Translations under genes and position numbers: made by a program
Notes under the pieces: model-generated
What the model saw: only the letters and a program-made list of their open reading frames with translations
The model's database searches: none
Told to the model about the DNA's origin: nothing
Part shown: positions 40,120 through 51,900 of the stretch, one piece after another
How the letters are laid out: each line of letters opens with the position of its first letter
How positions within the stretch are numbered: the stretch's first letter is position 1
Source of the DNA: Pipra filicauda
Lineage: Eukaryota; Chordata; Aves; Passeriformes; Pipridae
DNA length: 64,000 nucleotides
Reading direction: 5' to 3'
NCBI RefSeq assembly: GCF_003945595.2
Contig: NW_024104909.1
Coordinates: forward strand, 992,001 to 1,056,000

Positions 40120-42100
40120 CTGAAACAGAGGAGAAAAAAATAAGCGAGTATCACTGGAAATAAACACTCTAAGATTACAAATCACTGCACCATTACTGTA
40201 CTAACACCTCTTTTTTTTCAGCAGAATCAACAGCAAAGCTCTTGGTGACTTCCAAGAGCGCAGAACTGGGCTCGAACCAGGCACAGGCTAAAAATGACAG
40301 TTACAGAACATCCAAAACCGTACATCCAGAATTCAGCATCAGTGATACAGCTGATGCTCCTCTAAAACATAATCCCATTACCCAAGACCGGTGGTTTTAC
40401 TAGACCCTGGGATGTGGCAGTCCCCACATCCAAGAGATCCATACTCAGGTATCACAGGACACATGTCACTTCCTGCACTGCCACCAAGTCCTCTGCACAG
40501 CACACGCACCAGGTGATACTAAGGCAACACAGCTTTTATCTCGCTATAAATCTAGGAAATTCTCATCCCCGAACAGGAATTTAAGGCTTGTGAAAATTAT
40601 TTGGAAAGAATACCCAGCTAGTCCTGGAAGCGGGACTGCACCTTAATCAAACACAGGTGGCTTTCGTACGCTCAAGTGACATACCAGCGCCACATTCCTC
40701 ACAAATCTCTGCGTTTCAGAAATACGCCGCGTCGCCTCGACTAGCTCTAGGGGAATCCAGATGCATCGCTGACCCTAATATTTTGGGCATCTGGACTGCA
40801 TTCTTGCTTCAGATGGGCATGTTAGCACAGGAGCTCAGTCCTGGCACTGCTTTTTGTAGGCAAGCCGTTGAGAAAAGGTTCATTTAACGCCAACAAAATT
40901 GCACGCTACGAGCCTGGGAAAATTTCAGGTCATCAAAGGAAGATGAGAAAACCACCTTGAGAAGGAAACCCGATCAAGTACGAGGTTTTTAAAGAAAAGC
41001 AACGAGTCAATATGGAGGATGGGAGGTGTGGGGAAGGAGAGGAAGGCAGGGAAGGGTAATCCCTGGGTTGCTACTTCTGCTGCTCGACAAGGTAACTTCA
41101 TCATTTAAAGGCAGTAGCAAAATTCTTGTCCTACAGAACAGCCGAAGCCCCAAGTACTGCAGAGCACCAGCTGCCTGACAAATTAATACTCCTTGCACTG
41201 GATTAACTCAATTGCATGTGAAAACACACCAGGAAAGACACATTTTAGCTCGCCCTCCCTCTCAAAGCTCACCCCACCTCAAGGAACATGTCTTTGGGAT
41301 GCTATACCATTTCCCTCCCATTTTCTCATCCCGGCTGAACCGAGAACCGCCGACGATGCCGTGCCAGCCCTTACAGCCCACCTGTCCATCGTGAAACGAC
41401 CCAGCGAGCCCAGGGGCGGCCAGTGAGGACGGCTGGGCCCCGTGTGGAGCGCGGCAATGAGCCAGCGCCGTCCGAGCCCCCGGCCCCAGCCCCCCAGCAC
41501 GAAACCCCTGCCCTGGCACCGCGGGACGCGGGGGGCTCCGGCCCCACGCCGCGGGGTCGGATGGTTTTCACCCCGTTTCTGGAGGCGAGCGCTGGGCTCG
41601 CCCCCACCTCTGCGCCGCAGGTCCCCGGAGACCCCCGGCCGGGCGGCGGGGACCCCCGGGGCAGCGGCCCCGCAGCCCCACGGCCACGCCGGGCATTGTT
41701 GCGCCGGGGCCGCGCTGGCTCCTCGCCCCGGCCGGGGCAGCCCCGCGGAGCCTCCCGGAGGACGCCCGGCCGAGCCGCCCTCCCGGGTCCCGGCGGGGAC
41801 CCCCCGTTCGCCCCGCGGCAGCCGCCGGGCCGGGCGCGCTGCGGGGCGGCCCCGCCGCTGTCAGGGCGCCGCGCGGGGCCCCCGCCGCCCCCCGGGCAAC
41901 TTCGCGGGACCCGGCCCGCGCCTCTCCCCGCGCCTCCGCCGCCACCGCCCCCGGCCGCGCTCGCCCTCCCGACCCGCCCGCCCCCCGCTCCCGGGGCGGC
42001 CTAGCCCGGCCCGGCGGCCCCGGCGCGGCCCCGCGCTCCCGCCCGCGGCGGCCTCGGCGCGGCCTCGGCGCAGGGCCTGGGCCGGGGCCGCCTCACTCAC
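40120..42100 (-). other. AXIN1: AXIN1 intron 1
   Basis: This 1,981-bp intron separates the non-coding first exon from the first coding exon. The donor is GTGAGT (42095-42100) and the acceptor is a long pyrimidine tract ending in CAG. Its right third (from about 41.34 kb) is extremely GC-rich and part of the promoter CpG island, while the left two thirds are ordinary AT-richer sequence with no repeat or exon recognised. Confidence 0.85.
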
Positions 42101-42154
42101 CCGCGCGGAGCGGCGGCGGCGGCCCGGGGCGGCGCGGGGCCCGGCCCATGCGGC

Positions 42155-42217
42155 TCAGCGGCGGCGGCGGCCCGGCGGGGCTGCGGCGGCACAAAGCGGG
42201 CGGCTCGGGACGCCCAT
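42155..42217 (-). other. Upstream ORF in AXIN1 leader (20 codons)
   Basis: ATG at 42217 sits in a strong context (G at -3, G at +4). It opens a 20-codon frame, MGVPSRPLCAAAAPPGRRRR, that stops at TGA (42155-42157) within exon 1. A second ATG at 42149 opens a 27-codon frame that crosses the exon 1/exon 2 junction and stops at 40085. Both precede the axin start. They matter only if transcription starts upstream of them, which the sequence cannot settle. If so, scanning ribosomes would be expected to lose initiation on axin-1. Confidence 0.45.
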
Positions 42218-42261
42218 GGCCTCGGCCGCGGGCGGGCTGGCGGCGGCGGGGAGCGATCGGG

Positions 42262-42300
42262 AGCAGCAGCAGCGGCGGCGGCGGCGGCAGCAGCAGCCGA
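42262..42300. repeat. Symmetric CAG/CGG trinucleotide tract
   Basis: The plus strand runs (AGC)n, then about five CGG units, then (CAG)n. The minus strand therefore reads CTG repeats, CCG repeats and CTG repeats. It lies in the AXIN1 first exon or just upstream. Such tracts are prone to length change and to stable RNA structure. Each block is far too short here to be in an expanded range. Confidence 0.85.
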
Positions 42301-42540
42301 GCCCCGCTCCGCTCCGCCTGCGCCGCTGCCTCCCAGCCCGGCACGGCGGCTCAGCCGCGCCCCCCGCGCCCCCGCCCGGTACTGCGGGACCGGCGGCCGG
42401 AGCGGGGCGGAGCGGGCCCGGCCCGGCCCGGGGAGGCGGTGCGGGGACGCGCGGGGCCCGGGGGGGCTGCGGGCCCCGCGCTCGCTGCAGCCGCACGGAG
42501 GTGTCGGCCCGGGGAGGCCTCGGGCCCCGGGAGCCGCAGC

Positions 42541-42699
42541 ACATGGCCGAGGGGCCGGGTTGGGCTCCGGGCAGAGCCCCGGCACGTGGCCGTGGGGCCG
42601 GGCAGGGCTCCGGACAGAGCCCCGGCACATGGCCGAGGGGCCGGGCTGGGCTCCGGACAGAGCCCCGGCACATGGCCGAGGGGCCGGGCAGGGCGCTGG
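42541..42699. repeat. 43-bp GC-rich minisatellite, about 3.7 copies
   Basis: Units start at 42541, 42584, 42627 and 42670. Each begins ACATGGCCGAGGGGCCGGG or a close variant, and the first three end GAGCCCCGGC. The fourth copy diverges after about 30 bp. Because 43 is not a multiple of three, the repeat shifts frame and encodes nothing sensible. It lies about 200-350 bp upstream of the presumed AXIN1 start. Confidence 0.9.
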
Positions 42700-42949
42700 G
42701 GACCCGCAGAGCTCTGGCTGGGCGGGCACCCCAAGGGCTGAGCGGCTCCAGAGCTCTTGCTGGCCATGGCCGAGGGGAGCCCGCAGAGCCCCCGCGAGCA
42801 TCCCGGGCAGGGATGGCCCCGGAGAGGGTCACACTCGGGAGACCCCAGGGCCTGGCCGAGGGGCTCGGCCCAGGAAAGGCATCAGCCCTCAAGGCACCAC
42901 CAGTCTCCACTGCTCTGTCCGTGTTGAACGGCATGGCACACCCGAGCTC

Positions 42950-45900
42950 TGCCCGGTTTGGAGCGCACATCGTGGGCCTGGGAATGGAGGAGCGTGGTGC
43001 CGCTCTTGCCTCCACCAGCCACTACAGCTGGTTTGAAACCTGCAAAGTGTGTCCTGCTTCTCTGAGCTGGACAATTCCGCGGCAGGGAGAAATCAGGGAC
43101 TGTCCAAGAGGTGGCACTGCATGGACTGGAACGGGTCACGCAATGTGGAGACTCCCCACATCGGCACTAGGGAGCATGTCACAACCTGAGATGGTTGGTT
43201 ATGGGGAGCAGGGTGCCCCAGCTCTGAGGCTGCTGTCCCAGAGTGACGGGGGACACTGCGGGGAGAAGAAGGGGATCTCCAGATGCAGAGATCAAAAGAG
43301 AGCAGAGTAACAGGGAAGCGCAAAGCCTACTTCCTCCCTGGAAAGCAGCGATAGACTCCAAGCCAGGCAGACCCTAGGTACCATCTCAAAAGCTGAACAT
43401 GCAAACAAGCCACAAGACACTCCTTTAAAAATCAGAAATTACTCAGAATGATTTCCAACAGGGATGGTTTCTGCTTTCTTATGCAATTACACTGTTGCAC
43501 GTGCCTGCCTCCATGCATTTTGAGAACGCTTTTGGAAACGGTAGCATTTTTTTTTCCCAGCTTTCTGAAATGCACAGAAATCCACCCTGGGCAGTGGCAC
43601 TCCCCATCCCACCCCGGCAGAGCCCGGCAGGCCAATGTGGCTCCTTACACCCTTTCATGTGAACGATGCTGGGAGCTGATTTACATGTAGCAGTGCAATA
43701 CTGATCTCAAGCGTAATAATAGAAAAGCTGATGTGGGATTCAGCTGGTAAAGAATTAAAGGATGGGAATATAATTAATGCAATCAGCCTAGTTTCCAGAA
43801 AATAGCTCTTGTCAAACTCTGATGTCATCCTTTGAAGAGATTACAAGTTTGGCTGATAAAGGTTATGGCATAGAAATAATAGACCTGGGCTCTGTTCAGG
43901 CATGTGACTTAATCCATATACTATTCTGATTAAAAATTAGCACAATACAACATCAAGAGGGACACCTTAAAGGGGCTGGGAGCTGGCAAACTGACAGCCA
44001 TCAATGGGGAATCCCTGCAGAATGGGAGCGCGCTCAGTGGGTGTCCGGGCTTGGATGGGAAGCCCAGTGCTATTCAGTATTTCCATCAATGGTCTAGAAA
44101 TAGATTAAAAAGCCCTGCTGAGAAAAACGCCGGGGTGAGGGAAATGAGAGGGGCAGGAGACACGGACGAGGTCAAGGCAGCTGCAGAAAACTTCACAAGC
44201 TGAGTCGCCGGCAAATAAAACATGGTTGAATGCAAGCAGCTGTGAAAGAGTCTGTCCACTGAGCACAGGGCCCTTCTGCTGGAAACCCGGGATCTGGCGA
44301 GGATGGACTGGGGGGAGTGTAGGAGGCGGGAGCAGCAGGCTCCCCACGGGGGATGTCTGGCTGGGTCAGGGCTGGGTGCTACAGCAGAAGGATTCCAGAA
44401 TCTGCGTTTTGGAGAGAATACTGAGAAATTAGGAGAAGGTGGAGGAGAGTTAAAAGTGAGCCCTGCTTTGCAGGGGAGTGGCTGAGGCCCGCAACCTCCC
44501 CAGCGAGTTCAAAGGAGCCCTGGAGACATTATAGCACTTCAGTCGCTTCATGGGTGAGAGACCATCAGGTATTAGAGAGCTTTTCATCTCCCAGAGAAAG
44601 GCCCAGCAGAGATTCACAGCCCAAACTGAGATCACATGAGAAACCAGAGCCAGATTTCTCCGTGGCAAAGGGGAAACCGAGGGGGTGGGTGATGAGTTTG
44701 GGTCCACCAGGATGCAGGTGGGTGAAGGGCTGGGCTTGACATGCCCTCCCTCATGCTGACATCCTTCCCTGTAACCTCTCCTTACTGCTCCTTCGGTTGG
44801 GCTGGACTTGGGGAGTGGGAAAAGTGCCTGGGGCTCTCTTGGACCCCCCCAGCTCAGGAGACACAGCCCAGGGTGAGTAGCCAGCACTCATCCCACCCGC
44901 AGGAACACCAGGGAGGCAGAGGGGCTCCAGACCAGCTGGCAGGGCCTTCCAGCAGCACAGGATTGCTCTGTGCCTGCTCCCAGAGAAAGCAGAGCCAGTG
45001 CTGCCCTGCTCCAGCAAAAGCAGCCAGGCAGCTGCCCCTTGGTAGGCTGGAAGAGATGAATTCCTGCAGGATGATGCCAAGCCTTCCCAGTGCCTCACTG
45101 TTTTCTGGTCCTCTAGCAGGGCTGCTTGGGGATGGGAGAGCCGTGGGCTGGCTCTCTCTGGAGCCCTTTCCCTGCCTTTTACACATCAGTTTCCCCATGC
45201 CAAGGAGCTTGGCAAAGCACAGGGACCAACATCAGTTACTTCCAGATTTACCTAAGGACATCAAACAGGTTAGAAACTAAACTGAGTGCCCCTGGCCTGT
45301 GGGAGAGGAATCAGCCTGCGAGATCTTTACACAAAGGATAGAGGCCGGTGAACCAAACTTGGTCATTTCTCTCTTCACCTGGTCCTTTCTCCCTTCTTCC
45401 TCAGCTAATCACGTGGCCCTGCCTTAAGCCTTCGCAAAACTGCCACAGCCGAAATGGCAGCAGTGTTTTGGTGCACTGCTGGTGTCACCCTGCAGCTGAG
45501 GCTGGTCCCGTGGGATCCTGTACACTTCCCTTCTGCCTGGAAGAGCCAGCAAACGCTGGAGATAGAGGAACTGCTCTCAGCCTCTGGGTTGAAGGTCTGG
45601 GCTGCATCCAGGCAGCACTGGTGTGGTGCAATTCCAGAGCCTCCCTGCAAAGGGGTGTTTTCTGTAGCACCATTAGTTCCCTACCAGGTTGGCTTGGGAG
45701 CCACAAGACTTCCAGGATCACTTCTGCAGAGGCTGCAAGCACTTGGATCAGCTTCAGCACTGACAATGGTCATCCCAAATGAATTCTCCTCTTTGTAGTG
45801 ACTCACAGACTCCCCCGAGGCAAGATTGGCCTGACCCAGTGCTGAGGTGTGACCACTGGTGGGCTGTCAGCATCCATTCCAACGGCAGGGATGTGTGGGT

Positions 45901-48900
45901 GTGAGCCAGCGTCCCTCCAGCATGGGTGGATTCAGGACAGAGTGCACTAGATGGTGCTGTTCAACCTTTGGCAGCCATTTAAAAGGCTCCTGCAAGGTCA
46001 TAAGTGGTGCCGAAATCTGGTGGGTTTTATATTCAAAAACCTTTTTGGAACTGGAGGACAAATAGAAATACCCTAAAGTATGAGATCCTACACCAATCAC
46101 CAGTGGTGGAAAAGGGCATCTCACCTCAGAGAGACACATGTCACCAACCACCTTGGACAGGGAGCACTCTCAGTTCTGAGGCAGGAGCTGGGGTTTGACT
46201 ACATGTCCAGCGGTGGCCAAAGGGGCTGCCAAGAAAAAGATGTCCCAGGGTGGAAGAGGAGGCTGACAGCTCTCTTTTGGACTGCTGGCAAGATGATGGT
46301 TGCAGAACAGGAGGAAGTGTATTAGCAGTCATGATAAAAGTGTTGATGTTGTGGTGCCAGGAACCAAGGGCATCCTTGAAGGGCTCAGCTGGGATGAGGC
46401 ACCCACAGCTCACTGGCACTGCTGCCAAGAGAATGAGCAAGTAGAGCCACAGGACATGGCTGGCAGGAGAACAAAGCAGAGAAGTGGTCATGGGTACATC
46501 CAGGCTGGGAACTGGAAGACAGCTCCTGCCTCACCGGAAGGGATGGATAGAGCACATCCCTGTGTGGGCAGTGAGGATGCCCACAGACAGCTGTGCCAGG
46601 GGCTGAGACAAGAGTAGAAGTGGTTGATACTGATTTCAACCATCACAGCATCCCTTCTTGCAGGACTAAAGATATGTCCCCACCCTGGCTGGGTGCCCCA
46701 TAAAGCATCCATGGAGCAGCCAGAGCAGCTCTCTGAGTCTCTGTGGTGCAGGTCCTGCAGGAGGCCTGAGTGTGCCTCCTTCTTTGGATTCCCCACCTCC
46801 AAGGGACAAACACACCCAGACGTGTCAGTTTGCCTTGGATCTGCTTCTAATGCTGGCCAAAAAGGATGAAGCACTGTTTGGACACCAAGCTTATGTCTTT
46901 TAGCTCAGACTCTGCTCTTTAATAAAGTCCTCAATGGAGCCTGCTGTTCCAGGCAATGGGAAGGCTGCAGGGCCTGGCTGCTCTGGTGGCTCAGGTCCCT
47001 CACCTCCAGAAAAATCATCCCATTTTCCCAGTTCACTCCCATGTGGGTGCTTGTTTGCAATTCACTGGCATATGCTGGGGGTCCCTGCTCTCCCCCCTCC
47101 AGGTACAGGGCTGGAGCAAGTGGATGGGGCAAAGGCTTTGCTGCTCACATCAAAAATATCAAAAAATCCAGCCCTTGGCTAGGGTGGCCTCCTTCCAGGA
47201 ATGTAAGGGCAGGAGGGCCTGGATCAGTTAAGGCAGCAGTCTGAACTGGTTTTTGCAGCTGCCAGCATTTTCCCATGGTGTTGCAAATGTCCAAGTGGCA
47301 GAGGGAAGCCCCTGCACATAACCATGAGCCCCTGCAGTGTCCTGGCATCCTGGCATGGGGACTTGTTCTGCCTTCAGCTCTGGGAGCATTCCTGCTTGGT
47401 GTTTCTCCTTGTGCCTGCCCTGGCATCAGCCTCCTTCCCCCAGCTCTGCTTTACCTTTCCTTGGTGGGTTACAGAGCCCCCAAACTTGATGTTTCCCCCA
47501 AAAAAGAGTATGGATAAGCTCATGCCATGCCTTGGGAGGCTGCTCCGGATGCGCTCCCAGCACCCTGTGGCCCTCCTGCCACCAGCCCTTAGACCATCCC
47601 CACCTCCTCTCCTGGCTATCAGCCACCTCTAGCATCATGTTTTGGGCTCAGGACTGGAGTTTTGGTCAAAGCTTTCCCCATCCTCCTTCTCCTCCTGACT
47701 GACCAGGCAGGGAGAGTCACAGCAGTCCATGGCCACTCTCCTCTGCTTGCCTTGCACCGTCTGTAACACCAGTACCAGCCAATAACCATGTCAGCCAGTG
47801 TTCCTCTGCCCTGGCTGAGCAGAGCCCAGTTTATTACACAGGCTTCTCTTCTCACTCCTGTCCCAGCCACCCCAGATAACTCCTGGGGCCCCATCCCAGC
47901 CCCGGGCTGTGGCACAGAAGAGAAGAGTATGACCTGACATGGGTGCCAGGACCTTGTTGTGTCCCTCAACTCTCCCCACCTGGCCCCTGAGCTGCTTTTG
48001 GGGAAAGGTTCCCACGTCTGGCAGAACAGAGACCCTGCCAGACCCCTGCAAAATCTGAGACCCTGCTGCACCCAAGACCCCACGACTCCCCTGGTTTTGA
48101 CCAGCCCTCTTTTTGGCTGCCAAAAGGCACTGCACACACACTCAACCAGCACTGCCCATGCTCAGTGCTCTTCATCCCCAGCCAGTGAAGGCGAACCCCC
48201 CTCGGTGACACCCCACACACCTTCCTGCACCCACCTTTGGGGTCTGCCCTGGGTCTGTGCCCCACACTCCTGTCTCTCCATGCTCTGGACCACCAGGCTC
48301 GCTGCTCCTCTCCGGGGACCAGGGGTGGGATGCTGTCCATGCACGTCCCAGCAGTGCCACTCTGCAGAGAGAAGAGATGTCAGCTCATCCCTACTGGGGC
48401 CACCCTGCCCAGGAGATGTTTGCAGGAGAGCCTGGCCAGGCAGGGACACCCTCTTGTTCCCCACTCACAGGAGGGGGTCCTACTCCCATGGTACTGAAGG
48501 ACACGCTTCATATCTTGGCCCTCCATGAGATGGAGATGTCTGGAGTGGGCTCTGATCTGCTCTGAGCGTGGGGGCTCTGGAGTGGTTATCCCTACTGAAA
48601 TGGTCCTGGGGGGGAGCAGCAGTATCAGGGGGACATCCCTGTCCCTGGTTCCTGAGCCCCGCTGCAGAGCCAGGACCCACCCCCCTGCCCGGGCCGTTCC
48701 TTGCTCTCCCTGTTCTCTGGTGTCCCCACAGCAGGACAGGATGAGGTGGGTGCATGGTGGGCATCATCCCTGGGTTGGAACACAGGGTCTGACTGGTGCC
48801 TCACATCATTGACAGCTGCGTGGAAACAGTTGGTTCCTGTGGCAGGGTTATCCCAGGGCAGCCCATGACAATTCAACCTGCTTGGTTCTGCTAGGAGAGA

Positions 48901-51900
48901 TGGATCTCCTTTATCCAGCCGTGTGTGACCCCGACCCAGGCTACTGGGAGGGAGGGGAAGGCTGGTGCAATGCAGAAATATCAGCTGGTTTTGCTCTCAC
49001 AGGTCTTTTTTGCAACTCTGGGCTATGTGTCCTGGCTCAGATGTGTTCACCAGCCTGGCTGATGAGAACCAGCTCAGTGCTCAGCAGTGCCTGCTCTGTC
49101 CTGCAGCCCCACAGACTTCCAGCCTGACTCTTTGGATACCATCCTATCAGCTTGGAGAGCAAGTGCTGGTCCCCACGCTCCTGGCTCAACCCTGCCTGGA
49201 GGGTCAGCTCTCCCAGGGGGTTGGTGAAACATTTTGTGACAAGTAAGGCGTGTTGATCATATTTTGGCCAATTTTCAACCTCTGGTGACCAGGCAGTGGC
49301 CAGCTGTACACATGCTGCTGGTTTCTCAGTGCCTCTGCTTTGACAAGGCTCTTCCCAGAGGCGAGGAAAATGGTCAGCGAGCTCTCTATCCTCAATTTTG
49401 GTTTACTGTGAGTCCACCTAGTGGCCCATGGGTTTATGGTCAGCCTTGCTTCGTGCAGGGAGGCTTGTGAGGACATCTCAGAAACACTCCCTTGCACCTA
49501 GGGCAAACTCTAGAAATCATTTTACCTGCACATGTGCCTGGCAGGTACAGTTTAGGTCTCAGCTCACCATTGTCCTTCACTAGGAGAGCTCCCAGCCCAT
49601 GAAGTGACAACAGCAGCTGAGGTTGTGGCTGGTTTGCTCAGGTCCAAACCCCAGCCAGACCTGGGCAAAGGGTCCCTGTGATCACACTGAGAGCTGCTGA
49701 GAGAAGCCCCATGGCATTTTCACCCCTTATTTCTCCTGCAGAATGATTTTTTTCAGCCTCAAGACAGAGCATTAGATGCCCCAGATGCTCCTCTGAGCGA
49801 TGCCATACCTTGAGGAAGTGTTGACTCCTCATGCCCAGGCAGCCCAGTAGCCAGAAGCTAATTACCAGTGGTGGCAGCTAATTGCCAGTACTGGGCTCCT
49901 GCTGGCTGCCCGTGTCAGGCAGGAGGTCACACTCTGCCAACCAGAGCCCTCACTGGGCCCTTCTGTGGCATGACACACTGCACCACAGGATCAGCTCTGC
50001 CCCGGCCAGGGGGACCAGCCAGCCCCAGCTGGGGGACCCCTACTCCTGGCAGGGCCCTTCTGAGAGCCCCTCTGCCCTTTTGGCTCTCTGGTAACACAGC
50101 CACAGCCCTTCTGAGATCGCTCCCTACCCCTGCTGGGACTCCAGCTTCCAGCACCCTTTTCCCAGTCTTCCACGTCCCAGCAGCTCCTCCAAAGGCCCCA
50201 GCTGCAGGTTGGGTTGCTGTTCTTTGCCATCTCCCCTGCGATGTGGACAGAGCAACCATCCTGTGCCCACCTCCCCAGCGATGGCCAGCCCTCCCAGCTG
50301 AGGTGGGGGACAGGACCCCTGTGCTGCTGTGCCACCAGCACTCAGTGAGGGCATCCAGGGTGCAGCATGGGCAGGTCCTGGAGCCCCTCCACCCCCAGGG
50401 ACCTGCCTGAGGGTGCACCACCCCAGGAAAGGAGGTTTCTCTGCAGGGTTCCTCCTCTGTGGTGTGAGTGGAACAGTGCCAGGAAAGTCAGTGCTGATGG
50501 ACACCAGCTGAGGTCCGGACCAGCTAAGCCAGGGTGCTGGACCCAGCCCAGCCGTGACCCAGGGGTTACCTGCTTCCTTCTGCAGAGAAGAGTCACGACT
50601 AATGAGCTGGGGGTGCTCAGTGAGAGCCATTTACTCATGCACTTGGGAAGAGTCCTCAAACTCTTCTGCTGCTTTAGCTGTCCCAGCTCAAGCCAGCCCA
50701 GGAGATCATCTTGGCATTGACTCTTCTCAAGGCTTTCTAACATCAGGCGAACAGATGTGGAGAGTGTTGGTCTCATCCTGACTCAGAACTGGAGAAATTG
50801 CTCACAAGATCATTCACTGTGGGACGAAACTTGGAGAAGTGGGGGGTCTCTTTCTTTGGAAAGGTCCAAGACCTGCTCCACAGCCAAGGCAACCTGTCCT
50901 GGCATTGGATGTCAGCCTGGGATTCCCTGTCCCCTTCTGCTGGCACTTCTGGGACTGTCCCTGCGCTCATCACTTGACAGCTCTCTGCCCTGGGTGTGAA
51001 CCCCCAGGCTGCCTCTCTCCTAAAATCCCCTCCCTTTCCCAGCAGGGGAACTACAGTAGAGCCAAGTGTTCTCCAGGACAGGATTGCTGGGAGCAGGGAA
51101 GTCACTGGGGTAGTCATCATGAGCATCCCACAGGCCTCTTCTTCTCTGGGGAGGAGGTAGCAAGAACTGCTCGTTGGAGATGTAAGCATCAGGCTGGGCA
51201 GGGGTCTCAAGCTTTGAGTGTCCTGTCTCCTCCTTGGGCTGTCTTCCATAGAAGCTGCTTCCCAGTCCTTTGGCCCTTGTCTCCATCAGGACATGGAGGC
51301 TCCTGCCACTCCCCTGCTCTGCAGGGCTGGAGCCACCATCTCATATCCAACCTTCTCATGCCACTCGTGCTTGTGCCACCCGTGTCCAACCTGTGCAACT
51401 CCTCTTCGCTGTGGTGGGAACTGACAGCAGCCCAATCCCTGCAGCCTCAACTTGTCTGACCTCAGGGCTCTCCTGGTGTTCTCCCAAAGGATAGATCCCA
51501 CTTTGACTGTCCTGCTGGGCACTCTCTTGTTAACGCATCTCTTGCCAGAAGTCCTTCCATGGACAGATGTTGGCTGGCAGAGTGACCAGCCTCCAGAGAA
51601 TCCTTGGCTGGCAAATGCAAGCAAGTCTGGCCTCGTGTTGTCTTTCATTCTGATCCTTTATAGTAACAGAGGGCCAAAGCAGGAGAAAACACATGGCAGC
51701 GGATGTGCAACACCAAATCTTGCCAGACCTTGGACTTGGCATCTTCTTGTGGCAGCAGCTTCCCCGGTGTGCCAAGGCTGTGTCATGGAGAACACCTCAC
51801 AGAGAAGCTTGACATGGGCTTTGATTTGTCCTCCCACACTTCTCCAGCCCTCCCAGGGCTATGAGGTGGGGTGAGTGCCCATGGTCTGGAGGTGACCACC

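Larger units (their letters stand above)
42101..42350 (-). other. AXIN1: AXIN1 non-coding exon 1 (5' end approximate)
   Basis: The exon ends at 42101 with a strong donor (CCGCGCGG/GTGAGTGAGG) placed where vertebrate AXIN1 has its untranslated first exon, 2 kb before exon 2. The right boundary is a guess, since a CpG-island promoter without TATA gives no single start. If transcription begins above 42217, the leader contains at least two upstream ATGs, and above 42300 also a CTG/CCG trinucleotide tract. Confidence 0.65.
41340..42950 (-). promoter_or_regulatory. AXIN1: CpG island promoter of AXIN1
   Basis: CpG density rises sharply at about 41.34 kb, stays very high to about 42.55 kb and fades by about 42.95 kb. 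GC-box-like runs are abundant and no TATA box is evident, as expected for a housekeeping CpG-island promoter with dispersed start sites. The island spans the first exon and its donor. It also produces long spurious open frames on both strands, including one of 622 codons. Confidence 0.9.

Noticed and set aside
41442..43310. 622-codon plus-strand open frame rich in Pro, Arg, Gly and Ala
   Set aside because: It runs through the AXIN1 CpG island and the 43-bp minisatellite. Stop codons are scarce in such GC-rich DNA, the peptide is low-complexity, and several other frames on both strands are equally open.
46921..46926. AATAAA polyadenylation-like signal on the plus strand
   Set aside because: No plus-strand gene or exon could be identified upstream of it, and the hexamer is expected by chance many times in 64 kb.
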